Shown: positions 44,743 through 57,490, counted from the stretch's first letter. The stretch: DNA of 64,000 nucleotides from Macrophomina tecta (GCA_024180945.1 JAKSGN010000016.1:124001-188000); one strand, 5' to 3'. The notes: generated from the letters alone by a model not told the origin. Numbers and translations are program-made.

Positions 44743-47700
44743 ATGACTCGCCGACCTCGTCTATCCATACTAACACTCTTTCAACAAGTCGCCCGTCTCC
44801 ACCCACACAGCATCGCCGTTCAGGATGGCAACCAGAACCTGTCATATGGCGTATTAGACGCGAAATCGTCGGCGCTGGCCCGCCGGCTTGAGCAGGCGGG
44901 CGCAAAACCAAGCCAGGCCATCCCCCTCCTCACCAACTCGTGCCTGCACATGGTCGTTGGAGTGCTGGCAATCCTAAAAGCGGACGCGGCGTACGTCCCG
45001 ATAGATAGGGACCAATGGCCACAAGAACGCATAGAGAACGTGCTGGCTCAGGTAAGCTCAGAGCTCGTCGTCTACACGGGCCGAAAGCCGACTCTCCCGG
45101 CGGGAGTGACGGCGGCGATCAACGCAGAAGATGGGGATGTGGAGCTCGATGATGGGTTCGCACTTGCAGAAAGAGGGGCGGGCCTGGCGGCAATCATTTT
45201 CACCTCGGGCACCACCGGCAAACCCAAGGGGGTAATGGTGCGAGAGGATTCGCTGGCGCGCTTCGTGACCAGCCCACACTTCAACTATGACGTCACGCCC
45301 GACGACCGGGTACTGCTGGTGCTCTCGGTGGCGTTTGATGGTGAGTTCCAGGCTATCCTTTGGCGCGTGCATCGACGGGCTAACCTGGCCAAGCGTGCAT
45401 GGGCACTCTGTTCAATACCCTCTGCAATGGCGGAACCGTGGTCCTGGCGGATAAATCGAACTTCCAGCAGCGAGCACGCCAGTGCAGCGTCTTCGTGGCC
45501 ACGCCGTCCATCCTGGAAGCGTTGGAGCCGCCTTCTTCGCCGTTCGACTACCCTCTCCTTAACAGAATAGTGCTCGGCGGCGAGACGCCATCAGGGAAGC
45601 TGCTCGAGAGGTGGAACGTCCTGCAGAGGCCAATGTGGATCGCATATGGACCCACCGAGGCCACGTGCGCGTGCTTGACCGGGCTCGTCCAAACGTGTCC
45701 CCAGACGGGCGAGTTCCGACCAACGATTCTGGGAAGTGTCATTGACGGCGCTGAGGTGACGATCGTGGACGAAGACGGCAAGGACATCGACAGCCTGGAC
45801 CAGGAGGGCGAGCTCTTGATTTCTGGCGCCGGCCTGGCCGCCGGGTATTGGCGTGACGAATGCCGGACGAAAGAGAAATTCACAGTCCGCAACGACAAGC
45901 GCACGTACTGGACGGGCGATCGTGCAAGGTGGACTCTCGTAGGAGAGGGTCAGAAGGTCGTTGACTTTTGCGGACGGCGAGATCGAACAGTCAAGATACG
46001 AGGTTTCCTTGTCAACCTTGACCTCGACGTGGATGCGGCCATCGCAGCACTGGAGCCTCGCGTGAAGTCCGTCCATTCAGCCAAGATCGGGCAAAAGCTC
46101 TGCACCGCAATATCGCCAGCTCTCGATGACCTCGACGACCTGAAGTGCCGATGGAGGGCCAAAGCACCGGCGTACCTCGTGCCGGACGTCATCCTGGGCC
46201 TGGACGCGCTTCCGACGACGGCAAACGGCAAGATTGACGCACGCAAGTTGCGCGACCTGCTGGAGACCAGCATGCCCAGAGTTGATGAAGCACAAGGCGT
46301 TGTTTTCACGAATCTCACCGGCGTCGTCCTCGGCGGCCTCTCTCAAATACTCGACGTGCCGGCGGCCAGCATCGACGTCACGCAACCCTTCATCAACCAG
46401 GGAGTGCACTCGTTGGCCGCGGCCATGCTCTCGTCCCATTGCCGGAAGCACGGCCTTTCCATCTCAGTCCCGGACATTCTCACAGCTTCCTCCATCAGTG
46501 AGGTACTCGAGGCCGCCCAAACCATGCAGGCGGCACGAGTAGCAGCAGGCCCCAAGCCGTGCCGAGACGTGACCGAAGGCCCCCTGACAACGCTGCAGAA
46601 GATGCTCATATACGGCAGCGCGCAGAATGCCGCCCGGAACGTCGTCCAGCACGTGGGGTCGTACCGCAGCAAGGACGTCGGGCGACTACGCACCGCGTGG
46701 CAGGCCGTTGTAGCCGCAGAGCCCATGTTCCGCACCCAGTTCGACATGGACACTCTCACCCAACGGGTGACGGACGAAGCGCCCTTCCGGTGGAGCGAAT
46801 GCGACGTCGGCTCGCGGCGCGAGGTCGAGCGGCTCACGGCCGAAGCAGCGCGCGCCACCGGGCTGGGATCGAGCTTCGTGGTGCTCCACTGCCACGGCCC
46901 CAACCTGCACCGCGACGAGAGTATCCTGGTCTGGTCAACGCATCACGCTCTCATTGACGGCTTCTCCGCGTCGCTGATCCTCAACAACGTCGCCGCGGCG
47001 CTGGCCGGCCGCCCTTTTGAGCCGTCGCCGCCGTTTGCCGTTGCCGTCGATGGCCTGAGCCAGGTGGCCGACAGGATGGCCGTCGAGGCCGACGTCTTCT
47101 GGAGGCAGCAGAAGCAGAAGTTCCCCAACGCCGCGGCCGACATCCTGCTCCCCAAGCCGGCGACTGCGCCCACTGATGCCGGCCACGCCGAGTATTCGAT
47201 ACAGACGGGACTGGGCCCGGCGGCGCTGGCCGGGCACGCGCAAGCCGCTGGCGCCACGCCGGCGGCCGTGTACTACGCCGCGTGGGCGCTCACGCTGGCC
47301 AGCTACGCCAGCTCCGACACGGTCGTCTTCGGCGCAGTGCTGTCGGCTCGGAGCCTGCAGTTCGACGGCGCGGAGCGCATCGTCGGGCCGCTGATCACCT
47401 CGCAGCCGCTGCACTTCAAGATTGACCGGGATGCCAGCGCCGCGGCCACGGCGGCCGAGATGCACCGGTCCATCCAGACGCTGGCACGCTTCCAGGCCGC
47501 CGACAGGAAGGACGATGGCCCGGTGCATTTCGCCTCCGCCGTCGCCATCCAGTACGACGCGCCGCCGCGGAACCCGGCCGCCGTGGAGCCGCTGCGCCCG
47601 CCGTCGGTTAAGGAGTCGACCGACATCCAGCTGAACGTGCTGGTTGAGGGTAACGGCCGCGTCAGGTTCCTGTACCGCAAGGACCTGTTCTCCGAGTATC

Positions 47701-50700
47701 ACGTCCGCCACATGGCCTTCGTGTACGCGAACTTGCTGCGCTCGCTGACGCGGCACGAGGCCACCGTGCGGGAGTGTATGGACAAAAGGTTAAGCTCCGA
47801 GGCGACGGAAATGCTGCTCGCCATGGGGAACCACCCCTCGCCCATGACCTACACGGTCGAGAGGAAGCGCAACGTCGCCACGGCCATCGAGGAAGCAGCC
47901 CGGGCCAACGCGGACCGCGTCGCCGTCGAGAAGGGGACGGCCAAGCTGACCTATGCCGAGCTGATGGCGGGCGCGAACAAGGTGGCGGCCGTGGCCGAAC
48001 TGATCGTGCAGCCCGGCGACGTCGTCTGCGTCGTGGCCGACCGCTCCATCAACTGGATCATCGGTGCCGCCGCCGTATTCAAGGCTGGCGGCTGCTACTG
48101 CCCGCTCGACGTGGACCACAGCGTCGAGTACCGCGCGGAGCTCCTGCGCAGCAGCGGCGCCAAGCTGCTGCTCTGCCCGGACAGCGCTCAGCTGCGCGAT
48201 TCCATGCCTGGCGGGCCCGTCGCCGTGGCCATCGATCAGATCCTGGCCAGCGGCGTCGAGCCGAAGCGCACGCCGCCGAGGCTGCAGAGCTCTCTAGCTC
48301 CGGCCTTTTTGTGCTTCACCTCTGGCTCCACTGGCAAGCCAAAAGGTGAGTTCCTCTGCTATCCCATTGTGCCTTTTGCTGTGAGGCTGACTCGTCAAGG
48401 CGTTGTCTGTAACCACGGAGGCCTCATGGCCTTCCACTCGGTGCCGGAATGCCGTCTTCACGCCGCGCCCGGCATCCGCGTGGCGCAGTTTACAGCAACA
48501 GGCTTCGACTGCTGCGTGCAGGAGATCACGGCCTCGCTTTCTCACGGCGCGACCCTCGTCCTCAGGAAAGATCCGGATGATCCGTTCTCGCACCTCGGAG
48601 ACGTCGATGTTGCCATGGTCACGCACTCGGTGGCGGCAGAGCTGGACCCGAACGAGTATCGCAATCTCAAATATGTGCGTAACACCTCCCATGTGCGGTG
48701 GACAGCGCAGTGCTGACCACTTCCTGCAGTTTTACTTCATTGGTGAGCCCGTCCAGCAGAAGACACTGGACAAATGGGCCCTTGGCCGGACGGCATACAA
48801 CCTGTACGGGCCGACCGAGGTAAGGACGCGAACCCCAATGGCGTGCATGCATGGCTGACGGGACGCGCAGGGAACGGTCGGCAACACACAGCAGAAGCTG
48901 ACGTCGGGCGTGCCGGTCAACGTAGGCCCGCCGGTGCCGGGATCGCGCGTGTACATCCTGGACGACGAGATAGCGCTGCAGCCGCCGGGCGTGGTGGGCA
49001 ACATCTTCGTGGCGGGCGTACAGGTCAGCCGGGGCTACATCAACATGCCCGAGGTGACGGCGCGCGAGTTCCTGCCGGACCTCTTTTGCGCCGGGGCGGC
49101 GGTGGAGCGCATGTACCGCACCGGCGACCTGGGCTTCTGGGACGCGGCCGGCAACCTGCACGTGTGCGGCCGCAAGGACCGCCAGGTCAAGATGCGCGGC
49201 TTCCGCATCAACCTCGACGACATCGCCACCGTCGCCATGCGCGAAATGCCCGCCGTGCGCAAGGCCGCCGCCACCGAGCACCAGGGCCGCCTGATGCTGT
49301 GGGTCGAGCCCGAGGCCGTCGACAAGGCGGAGCTGGCGCGCCGCCTGCGAGCCGCGCTGCCCCAGCACGCCCAGCCAAAGGCCATCGCGGCCTCGGACCG
49401 GCTGCCGCTGTCGCGCAACGGCAAGCTGGATGCCAAGGCGCTCGCCGCGGCGCAGGCTGCTCATACTTCTACATCGACGACGGAGACGACGACGAAGCCG
49501 ACGACAAGGGAGGCGACGCGGTTCGAGGCGCTCATTGCGCAGGAGTGGCGGCTGCTGCTGGAGCTCGGGCCGGACGCGGCCGTGGCGCCCGAGGACTGCT
49601 TCACGGCGCTGGGCGGGCACTCGGTGCTGCAGCTGAGTCTGGCGGCGCGGCTGCGGAGCGTGTACAAGATCCCCATCGCCGTGCGCGACGTCATCCACGC
49701 CCCTAGTCTGGCCGAGCTGGCCCAGCTCGTGCAGGCGCGCTACCACCGCACACATCGTGATGATGATGATGATGATGATGGTGCTGACGATGTGCGGGCC
49801 GCCGCGGCGCCGGCGCCGGCCGAGCCGCTCGGCGTCTCGGCACTGTCCCCCCCGGAGCTCGAGTGGTGGCTCCGCTACGCCCGGGCCGAGTGCCTGAGCG
49901 GCTTCAACGTCCCGTACGTCGCCGACCTGTCGCCCCAGGTCGACCACCACAGGCTCGCCGCATCCCTCGCCACCGTCCTCAACCGCCACCACATCCTGCG
50001 CTCGCGCTTCGTGCAGGCCGACGGCAGCGCCGTGCGGCGCGTGCTGTCCGACGAGCCCATCGCGGTGCCGACGGTCGACGACAAAGACCTCGATGTCGCC
50101 GCCTTCATCAACCAGCCGTTCGAGCTCGACCGCGAACCGCCGGCCCGGGCGGTCGTGTCGCCGACGACGCTGGCTGTCAGCATCTCGCATATCGTCTGCG
50201 ATCTGACGGCGCTCGACGTGCTGCTGGCCGAGACGGCGACGGTATACAACGGCGGCGCGCTGGCGCCCGTGCGGCGCGAGTACTTCGACGTGACGGCGTG
50301 GTCGCAGCCGCCCGAGCCCGAGAGCGCCTTCTTCTGGGCCTCGAACCTGCACGGCCTGTCGCTGCGCCGCCGCGAGGACGACGACGCGCCGCAGCCCCGG
50401 TCGTACCGCGGCACCTCGCGGCTGCTGCAGCTGCCCGCTCAGCTATACGCCGCCATCGTCGCCCTGACCCAGCGGCAGCACCTCACCCTGCACCAGTTCG
50501 GCCTCGCCGCCTCGGGCGCTGTGCTGCACGCTCTGTGCCGCCGCGCCGACGTCGTGCTCGGCAGCCCCTACCAGAACCGCGCTGCCGCCGCCGCTGACCA
50601 GCAGGTCGTGGGCCTGTTCCTGGAACCGCTGCCGGTGCGCGTCAAGCCGCCCATTCCCGCCGCCGACGGAACAACAACAACGTCGGCCGACGTCCTGCGC

Positions 50701-51189
50701 GCGGTGCAGCGCGCGTCGCAGAGCTCGCTGGCCAACGCCATGCCGTGGCCGCAGCTGCTCGCGAGCCTGGGCCTGCCCGCCGACAGCGAGCAACAGCAAC
50801 TGTTCGACTGCGTCGTCACCTTCCACGACGACCGCCGCCGCTCCGGCAGCGACACGGCGGAGAAAGGGCCGCTGGCCGTGGCGGGCGCGCTCCCGCGCCA
50901 CGTGTGGGCCGAGGGCGCAAAGTTCGCGCTGCTGTTCGAGTGGCACGCCTTCGGCGACGACCGCCTGACGGTGCGGCTGGAGCACGATACCGACGCGCTG
51001 CCGCCGCCGCTGATGCGCGTCGTCGAGCTGCTCCTGCGGCGCGCCGCCGAGGGGCTGGTCGAGGCCGAGTGTCGGTACGAGACGCTGCTGGAGAGCATGC
51101 GGGAGCTGATGAGGCTGGAGTGCGAGCGCAGCGGGGTCGAGGTGGCGGAGATGCACGATCTTGCGGTTAGGTTTTTGAGGGGGGTGTAG
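44743..51189 (+). CDS. Two-module NRPS (A-T-C-A-T-C), GliP/SirP-type
   Basis: Five exons: 44,743-45,340; 45,394-48,345; 48,400-48,674; 48,730-48,819; 48,871-51,189, joined by 51-55-nt GT-AG introns with CTAAC/CTGAC branch sites; 6,234 nt, 2,077 residues, no lesion. Domains: A1 (IIFTSGTTGKPKG ~150, YGPTEAT ~284, TGD ~372, NGKID ~476); T1 (QGVHSL, Ser ~538); C1 (HHALIDG ~715); A2 (FTSGSTGKPKG ~1,173, YGPTE ~1,300, RTGD ~1,388, NGKLD ~1,487); T2 (GGHSV, Ser ~1,556); a linker with an Asp run from (GAT)n at 49,756-49,780; C2 (~1,625-2,050, SHIVCD ~1,744 in place of HHxxxDG). GliP-type enzymes join two amino acids into a diketopiperazine. GliP has a further T domain after C2; here the protein stops about 25 residues after C2. 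A hAT element begins 2 bp after the TAG. Substrates not predicted. Confidence 0.88.
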
Positions 51190-51191
51190 AT

Positions 51192-54075
51192 GGACAGCGT
51201 GTAAGGCGTCCCGGTTGCCGATTCGGTGACGATTCGTCAACGGATTACGTAATCCGTCCCGTCATGGATTGTTCCAAACGTTCCGTCCCGTCATGTGGCC
51301 TCTAATGACGGCAGATGACGGCAGATACGGCACGCTTTACCAAATCGGGTAATTCTTGTGTTGTTGATGCCGATACAAACGGTGCAAACATGCCCAGCAC
51401 CAATGAAAACTCTTACACCCTACCCGCTCTTCCACCTCATTGCCAAGGAATACGCCCTCCACAAAGCCGTGCGGAATTCACGATGCCTCCATAGACTATG
51501 CCTAGCTCCCAAGACTCTCATTCGGTGACTGCGAGCGACCGTCCGGCGGGAAGCATATCGCTAGCGAGCCTCCGACCAGACAGTACCCATAGAGTCGTCG
51601 ATGTGGACCTCTCGAAGGTGCGAGATAGCAAGGGCAGGCTTATTCCGGGCCTCCGCTATCGCATGCGCTATCGAACGTAGTTCACCGGTACTAGGATCTC
51701 GTGGATTTTCGACCACGGCGCCGACTGCGAGGCTGATGGAGGCGTCCGCTGGTTTGTGTGCAGACAGTGCCAGCTAGACCGCCGCCATGGCGACGGAGTG
51801 TACAAGCTCACGGGCATTCATACGGTAGAGGCTTACTTGGAGCAGGTATATAAAATTTCCAACCCAAGGAAACCCAAGAAACCAGAACTGCCACCGATCT
51901 AGGACTTTTTCCAACGTCGATCCTCGACGCCATCGTCCTCGTCCTTGTTCTTCTACTCGCTCGTTACCCTGTTTCACGATCTCCGATTCAAGCAAGTATT
52001 TACCGATACGGTCATCAAGCTCGATCTCTTATTTCGGCAAGCTTCTTCCGAGGAACTACGCGACGTTATACTTATGGGTGGCCCTGCTGCCGAGCGAGCA
52101 ATACCGAAGAGCCTAATGGGTGTAGCGAGCTGGGTAAAGTGGTTCTTTGAGGACCGGAGGCAGCAGCTTAAGGAGCTTGTCTCCAAGACGGGTAGCAAGA
52201 TCAATTTTAGCGTAGACTTGTGGACTAGCGACGAGGGTAATAAGCGCGCCTATCTGGCTGTGAACTCCCACTTTATTGACTACTGTGGCAGCCTCCGAAC
52301 GGCTCTCTTGTCTTTTACCCGTATAATCGGACCTTATAGCGGCGAGAACCTTGCGAAGGCGGTTTACAGCTCGATCCGAACATACGATATTGATTATACC
52401 CGCATCGGCTGCTTTGTCGCCGATAACGCCTCTCACAACGAGGAGATGCTGCGCGAACTACAGCTCCTTATCCCTATTGACTATCCATCCTATAGAATCC
52501 GTTGTATTGGCTATATAATTAACCTTGTCGTCGAGGCCATTCTCTTTGGAAAAGGCGTCTCGAAATTTAAGCAAGGTCTGGTCGGGCGTATAGAAGACAG
52601 TAAGGAGGCCTTCGAGATATGGAGTAAGGAGGGCCCGATTGGAAAGCTTTATAATATCTGCGTGTTTATTAATAGGAGCGACTAGCGCCGCGTCGCCTTC
52701 GGTAATTGTTAGCTTCCAGAAGAGCGGGCACTAGACGAGGATGCGGATCCGGATGGGGGAGATGAGGTCTTCTACTACGTCCTCATCGTCGATCAGGGCG
52801 TGCGTTGGAGCTCGGTTTACTATATGGTGAAGCGGGCGTTAAAGTTGCGGCATGCGATCGATCGCTATATCGATCGCTATGAGAAGCAAGGCCAAGGATA
52901 CGATATCCGCCAAGACCGCCTCTCCTCTCAGGATTGGGACCAGCTCGGCCGCTTTTACCACCTTCTAGAGCCTTTTAAGAGGCTCACTGAGTACATGAAG
53001 GTAGGGCGAACAGCGCAGGGAGAGAGGGCTCTCGCGGTGCCATCTGGGAGTCTCAAGGCTATGGACTTCATGTACAAGCATTTGAAGACTGTAGTAGACG
53101 ATCTGGAGAGGCGGCTGACCTGTGGTGACGTTACTGCAGACGACTGGCAGCAGTTTTCAGCCAAGGTCGACGCTGGATGGTATAAGTTGAATGACTACTA
53201 TAGGCACTTCGACGACTCACCTGTCTATTGCGCCGCGATATTCCTGCACCCTAACTACCGCTTCGAATACTTCGAACAGAACTGGGCGGCGCATAAGAGC
53301 TGGATCGCTAAGGCGAGAGGCTTCATACGTCGCATGTACTGTCAGTACGAGGCTAAATATCTTGCAGAGCTAGATGTGAACGAGGACGAGGAGCCGCCGG
53401 TCGAAGATGAGTCTCGCCGAGCTAGAGGGAGCTGTTTTGCTGACTTCGAAGCCTTCGGTCGCCCTAATAACGCTAGCATGCGCGGAAAAAAGAGACGTCG
53501 ACTCGAGTCGACGCAGCTGCAGGCTTACTGGGATGCAGGAGCGACAGCTTACACCGTCAACGACCCTCTGGCTTGGTGGGGCACCGAGGGCGCGCAGTGG
53601 CCAGTCCTACAGCGCATGGCATTCGACATCTTTAGCGTACCTGCCATGAGCGCGGAGCCAGAGCGCGTGTTCAGTCACACTAGGCGAATCATCAGATATG
53701 AACGCACAAGGCTAGGTGACGACACGGTAGAGGCCGATATCTGCCAGAAGCATTGGCTCCTCAATAGAGTTGTAGAGTAAGGTGTGATTGGTCTTTCTTT
53801 TTACGAGTTAAATGCTGTACGGGTCTTATATAGTAGGTATAAAGGGCGAAACATAATCTCAAAGACATTAGACCGGCATCAGGATACGCAGAAATCGTCC
53901 CCAGAGTAGCGAACATAATAATGTTCAACCACCGACTATTTGATTAGTAAGCAACCGTTGACGAGTCGGTGACGGTCGGTTTGCTCAAGCGTCACGTCCC
54001 GTCATGCCTTTCCAACCGTCCCGTCCCGTCATAGACCCTATGACGGGACGGGACGGGACGCCTTACACGCTGTCC
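51192..54075 (+). mobile_element. hAT element at the NRPS stop codon
   Basis: 2,884 bp. The terminal inverted repeats are at least 20 bp: GGACAGCGTGTAAGGCGTCC and its reverse complement. Subterminal CGTCCCGTCAT repeats occur at both ends. TAGAT flanks both sides (51,187-51,191 and 54,076-54,080); the left copy includes the NRPS stop TAG. hAT duplications are normally 8 bp, so this 5-bp match is either an altered duplication or the true size for this family. Confidence 0.8.
51498..53780 (+). pseudogene. hAT transposase, lightly damaged
   Basis: ATG at 51,498. BED zinc finger near 51,690-51,840 (SWIFDHGADC...WFVCRQCQLDRR...IHTVEAYL). Catalytic core 51,945-52,685 with FSVDLWTSDEGNKRAYLAVN, DYTRIGCFVADNASHN and RIRCIGYIINLVV, where the usual GHIxNL histidine is Tyr (CAT to TAT). 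C-terminal dimerisation domain 53,560-53,770: WPVLQRMAFDIFSVPAMSAE, PERVFSHTRRIIRYERTRLG. A handful of in-frame stops (TAGs at about 51,678, 51,900, 52,683 and near 52,710) break an otherwise continuous protein of about 760 residues. Damage is C-to-T/G-to-A type but far lighter than in the gypsy relics, so it is either a late RIP target or one with few cycles of RIP. Confidence 0.8.
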
Positions 54076-54080
54076 TAGAT

Positions 54081-54366
54081 TACTCAGTGTCTGTTACCTC
54101 CTCTGCACAAGTCCGTCTATTGTGCCTGGTCTTGCCGCAGTCCCCACATGTTACGGCGCAGCCTCCACAGGTCGAGAAAGTTGGGAATCAGCCCCGCTGG
54201 AAGCGACAGAAGTCGGGGTCACAAGGATCCGAAGTCACGTGACCCCCACGATCAGTTGGACCCACTCGCTCATTCGCCAAGACAAATGAGCGGACAGGGC
54301 CCACTGAGCACTCCCGCTTAGTCACTTCACCGCGCTCAGAAGAGGTAGCGGTTGAGTATAACGTAC
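54081..54366. other. Remainder of NRPS 3' flank
   Basis: Normal-composition DNA after the hAT element. I find no thiolation-domain signature in any frame and no other gene. It contains a GGGTCACA...GTGACCCC inverted pair near 54,215-54,250. AT-rich repeats begin at about 54,360. Confidence 0.5.
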
Positions 54367-54636
54367 CTACTAAGTATATAGATTGTATATACTTTCCTAC
54401 TTATATATAAACTATACTCCTTAGATGGCTTTAACCTTCGTGGTTAACTTTAACAATAGAACTTAGACTCTATTAGTAATACGGTCTTCGCACGTAGTGC
54501 TTAGTCTTATTACGTATTCGACTTGCTCTCACCCTCTTCTTATATCTACTTAAGGAAAACCCCCTCGATAGGTCTTCTCCCTCTTTAGTATTTAGATCCT
54601 TAGAGGTAGAGGCCCGCTTATTATACTTTAACTACT
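54367..54636 (+). repeat. Gypsy 5' LTR
   Basis: About 270 bp, the reverse complement of 58,892-59,143 with transition differences (shared blocks around 54,560-54,630 and 58,895-58,965). Ends are approximate. Confidence 0.65.
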
Positions 54637-54716
54637 ATTCTTGTAAGAAGAGGAAGGCTCTAAGATTAAGTCTTATTAGGTAAGGTATTACCCCCTAACG
54701 AGTTTAGAAAATAGCA

Positions 54717-57490
54717 ATGGCACTAGGATCTTAGATGGAGATTGACCCGACCGAGGGTTACGTTTAGGGTGCCTAGGGGCTAGCTTAGCCCGTATAGTAA
54801 ATAGAGCCTACTAGAGCTAAGCTCTTATAGCTTATTAAGGAGCTAAAGACTTAGAACACTCGACTAATCGAGTATACGATAAAGCAGAGCGCTACTAAGG
54901 TTAAAGTAGTAGCACCCAAGAAGTTCGATAGAAATAGAAAGAAGCTCTAATTCTTTTTACTTTAGATATAATGCTACCTCTAGTTTAATTAAGCGTAATT
55001 TAATAGTAACGCCGAGGAAGTACTCTTCGTATTAACCTACCTTAGAGGAATGGTAGAGGTATAGATAGAACTATATCTTTATAATTATCTAGCTAATGAA
55101 TACTCTCTCGAGAAGAGATAAGAAAAAACTAAGAAAATCTTTAGCACCTATACGGGATTCGTAGATAACCTTAGGGCTACTTTTAATAATTAAGATAAAG
55201 TTCATAAAGCCTCTAATAATATTATAACTATTAAATAACTAGAATCTATAGCTGTCTACGTAACTAAGTTTTAATAGCTTATAGCCTACCTTAAATAGTT
55301 AAATAAGACTTTCCGCGACCTCTTCTATAAAGACCTAAAGGAAGAAGTTAAGAAGAATATAATTACCTATAAATACCCGTCTACCTTCTAGAAGATAGTA
55401 GATCTTACGTTGTTGCAGGGCAGAAGGCAGGCAAGCTGGTTAAGGCGAGAATAGTTCTTCCCATATAAAGGACAGGACTTTGAGGGGCGGCTCAAGGAGA
55501 GGGCTCTGATTGGCACATCAGAAGGACGCCCTCCGCCACAAGCAGACTTCACAACACGGCTACGGGAGCACAAGAGGAAACAACGAACAACAAGAACAAC
55601 GGCAACGGCCAATGTTCACCAGCGCGGAACGAAGCAGGACAACCCTCATTGGGAGGGAGTTTAACGACGTTCAGGCACTACTTCGCGGCGCACTTACGGG
55701 GTGCGTGGAAGCGGTGATTCTTCTTCTTCTTTTGGAACAGGTTCTTTTGGTTTTGTTACTCTATTCGATCGCCCACGAGACGCTGTATAATGGAGTCGTT
55801 TTGGACCCTTCTTTTACCCCTCCTTGCCTTCTACACGGTTCTGACCGCCTTTGCCCTCTGGCTCACTGGACGCTCTTTTGCGGAGCGTCCCTCCCGTCAA
55901 CAACGTCTTAGATTAATAGTTATATATATAAATAGAAGATAGGTTCCTGATAAGCTAATATCTTAAAGCCTCGCTATAAAAGAATAACCCTTAAAGACGA
56001 AGATGCTATAGCCCTTAACGTAGCTAACTAATAGAATTCTAAGAAGGGTAATAATAATAGTTAAAATAATAATAAGAAGCCTAAAGAACCTAATTTAAAC
56101 TAGATAAATAAGTAGAAATAGTGCTATAAAAATTAACTCTATATTATCTACGGTAGTAATAAGTACTTCTCTTCTAAGTATCTACAGAACCCTCGCAATA
56201 AGAAGAATAGAAAGTAGACCTTAAGTACTTAGCACGAAGTATCAGTTATATTACGCTAGAATAACTACGATATACTATACTAGATAGCCTACTACGACAA
56301 TAACTATTAGATGCACTAAAGTAGCAAAGATATATCGGAATAGTACCCCTATAAACCTCGATAATTTAGTATAATAACTAGAAATGAAGAAGTTATTAAG
56401 ACCGATAATATTATTAATAGCTTCCCCTTAGATGAGGAACTCGTAAATAGTAAGACTAAAGAACTATATAACTTAACGAATAGCAAAGTAGAAGCTATAC
56501 CGAACCCTATAATTCTTTCGAAACTTAAGCGCCTTACGGCTAAGCATAGAATTAGCGTAGAAATAACGGATAAGAATAATTAACTCGCCTAGGTAATTTA
56601 AATTTCCTACGAGAGAGGATTAGCCCTTACGATACTATAAATATAGCGCTAAGGGACCCTCTAGGAAACCTAAATTAAGTAAGATAGAAAGAAGTATAAA
56701 CTTATTATTATAAAGAAAACCGTGCTTGTAATACTCTATTATTAAGAAACGACTACTTAATAGTAAGTAGACTATAACTTTCTCTAAGAATTAGTAAGGA
56801 TTCTTTACTAATATAGCATAGTAACTATCTAGAACTATATACTTTAATAGATACTAGACGAGAAACTTAATATACTAGCTTTTTAATACTAGGTGCGAAA
56901 GGATATAGTCTACTAGCGGAAATAGTTACGCACTAATAAATAGACTAACTAGACGTAAGTATACCTTTAAGTTAATAAATAGAAAGACTATATATATAGT
57001 AAAGTCTACGGCTATCTGAAGCTAAAAAACTAGACAGCCCTACGATATTAGAATTAATCTAGGGGCTATAGTCTAGGTCCCTTTATATAGTATTACGTAA
57101 TCGAATACAGAAATTCTCACCGGACTAAATCTTTAGAGATAATTTAAGACGAAAGAAACGCTTAATAAACGTCTTATTTCGATACTAATTAATATAGAGT
57201 CGAGCAGAAACTTTATATATAATAAGTTTATAGAATAATGCAAGATTCTATACTAAAAGAAGAAAGAGCTATATCCGCTTAGCGAATTTAACGGGAAAAG
57301 CTTAGTCTACAGAGAAGGCTAGGTAAAAATAGAAATAGAGAAAGTAATCCTCTAAATTAAGAACTATTAGAAATAGATTTTCCTTAATATCTAACGAATT
57401 TCCGGGTACGATATTATTCTAGGTATACCCTAGATTCGAATATAGAGACCTATCTTTAACTTTAGCGAAGGAGATAAAATAGTCTTTTAA
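54717..57490 (+). pseudogene. Gypsy gag and protease relic
   Basis: From ATG 54,717 the frame gives a gag-like core near 54,905-55,406: VVAPKKFDRNRKKL, EVLFVLTYLRGMVEV, DLFYKDLKEEVKKNIITYKY. The frame resumes after the 492-bp solo LTR (55,411-55,902). A zinc-knuckle-like CYKN... lies near 56,120. Near 57,170-57,490 a retropepsin-like end reads GYDIILGIPWIRI and RPIFNFSEGDKIVF. No reverse transcriptase follows before the truncation. Stops are very frequent. Confidence 0.7.
55411..55902 (+). repeat. Solo LTR inserted in gypsy gag, not RIP-damaged
   Basis: 492-bp GC-balanced island starting TGTTGCAGGGC and ending CCCGTCAACA, flanked by ACGT on both sides (55,407-55,410 and 55,903-55,906). The gag frame continues directly across it when the insert and one flank copy are ignored. 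A TATA-like CCATATAAAGG at 55,459-55,469 fits an LTR promoter. It includes a short open stretch starting MESFWTLLLPLLAFY at 55,791, which I regard as chance. CpA and TpG are abundant, so it was not RIPed. Confidence 0.8.

Noticed and set aside
47774..48349. 191-codon and similar frames on the plus strand inside the NRPS
   Set aside because: Alternate-frame shadows of the NRPS, dominated by Arg/Ala/Gly from GC-rich codons.
48667..50352. 561-codon open frame on the minus strand opposite the NRPS
   Set aside because: It is the antisense shadow of GC-rich NRPS coding sequence, low in complexity (Arg/Gly/His-rich), without any domain.
55791..55911. Short hydrophobic reading frame in the solo LTR
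   Set aside because: Runs off the LTR end into unrelated DNA; chance open frame.
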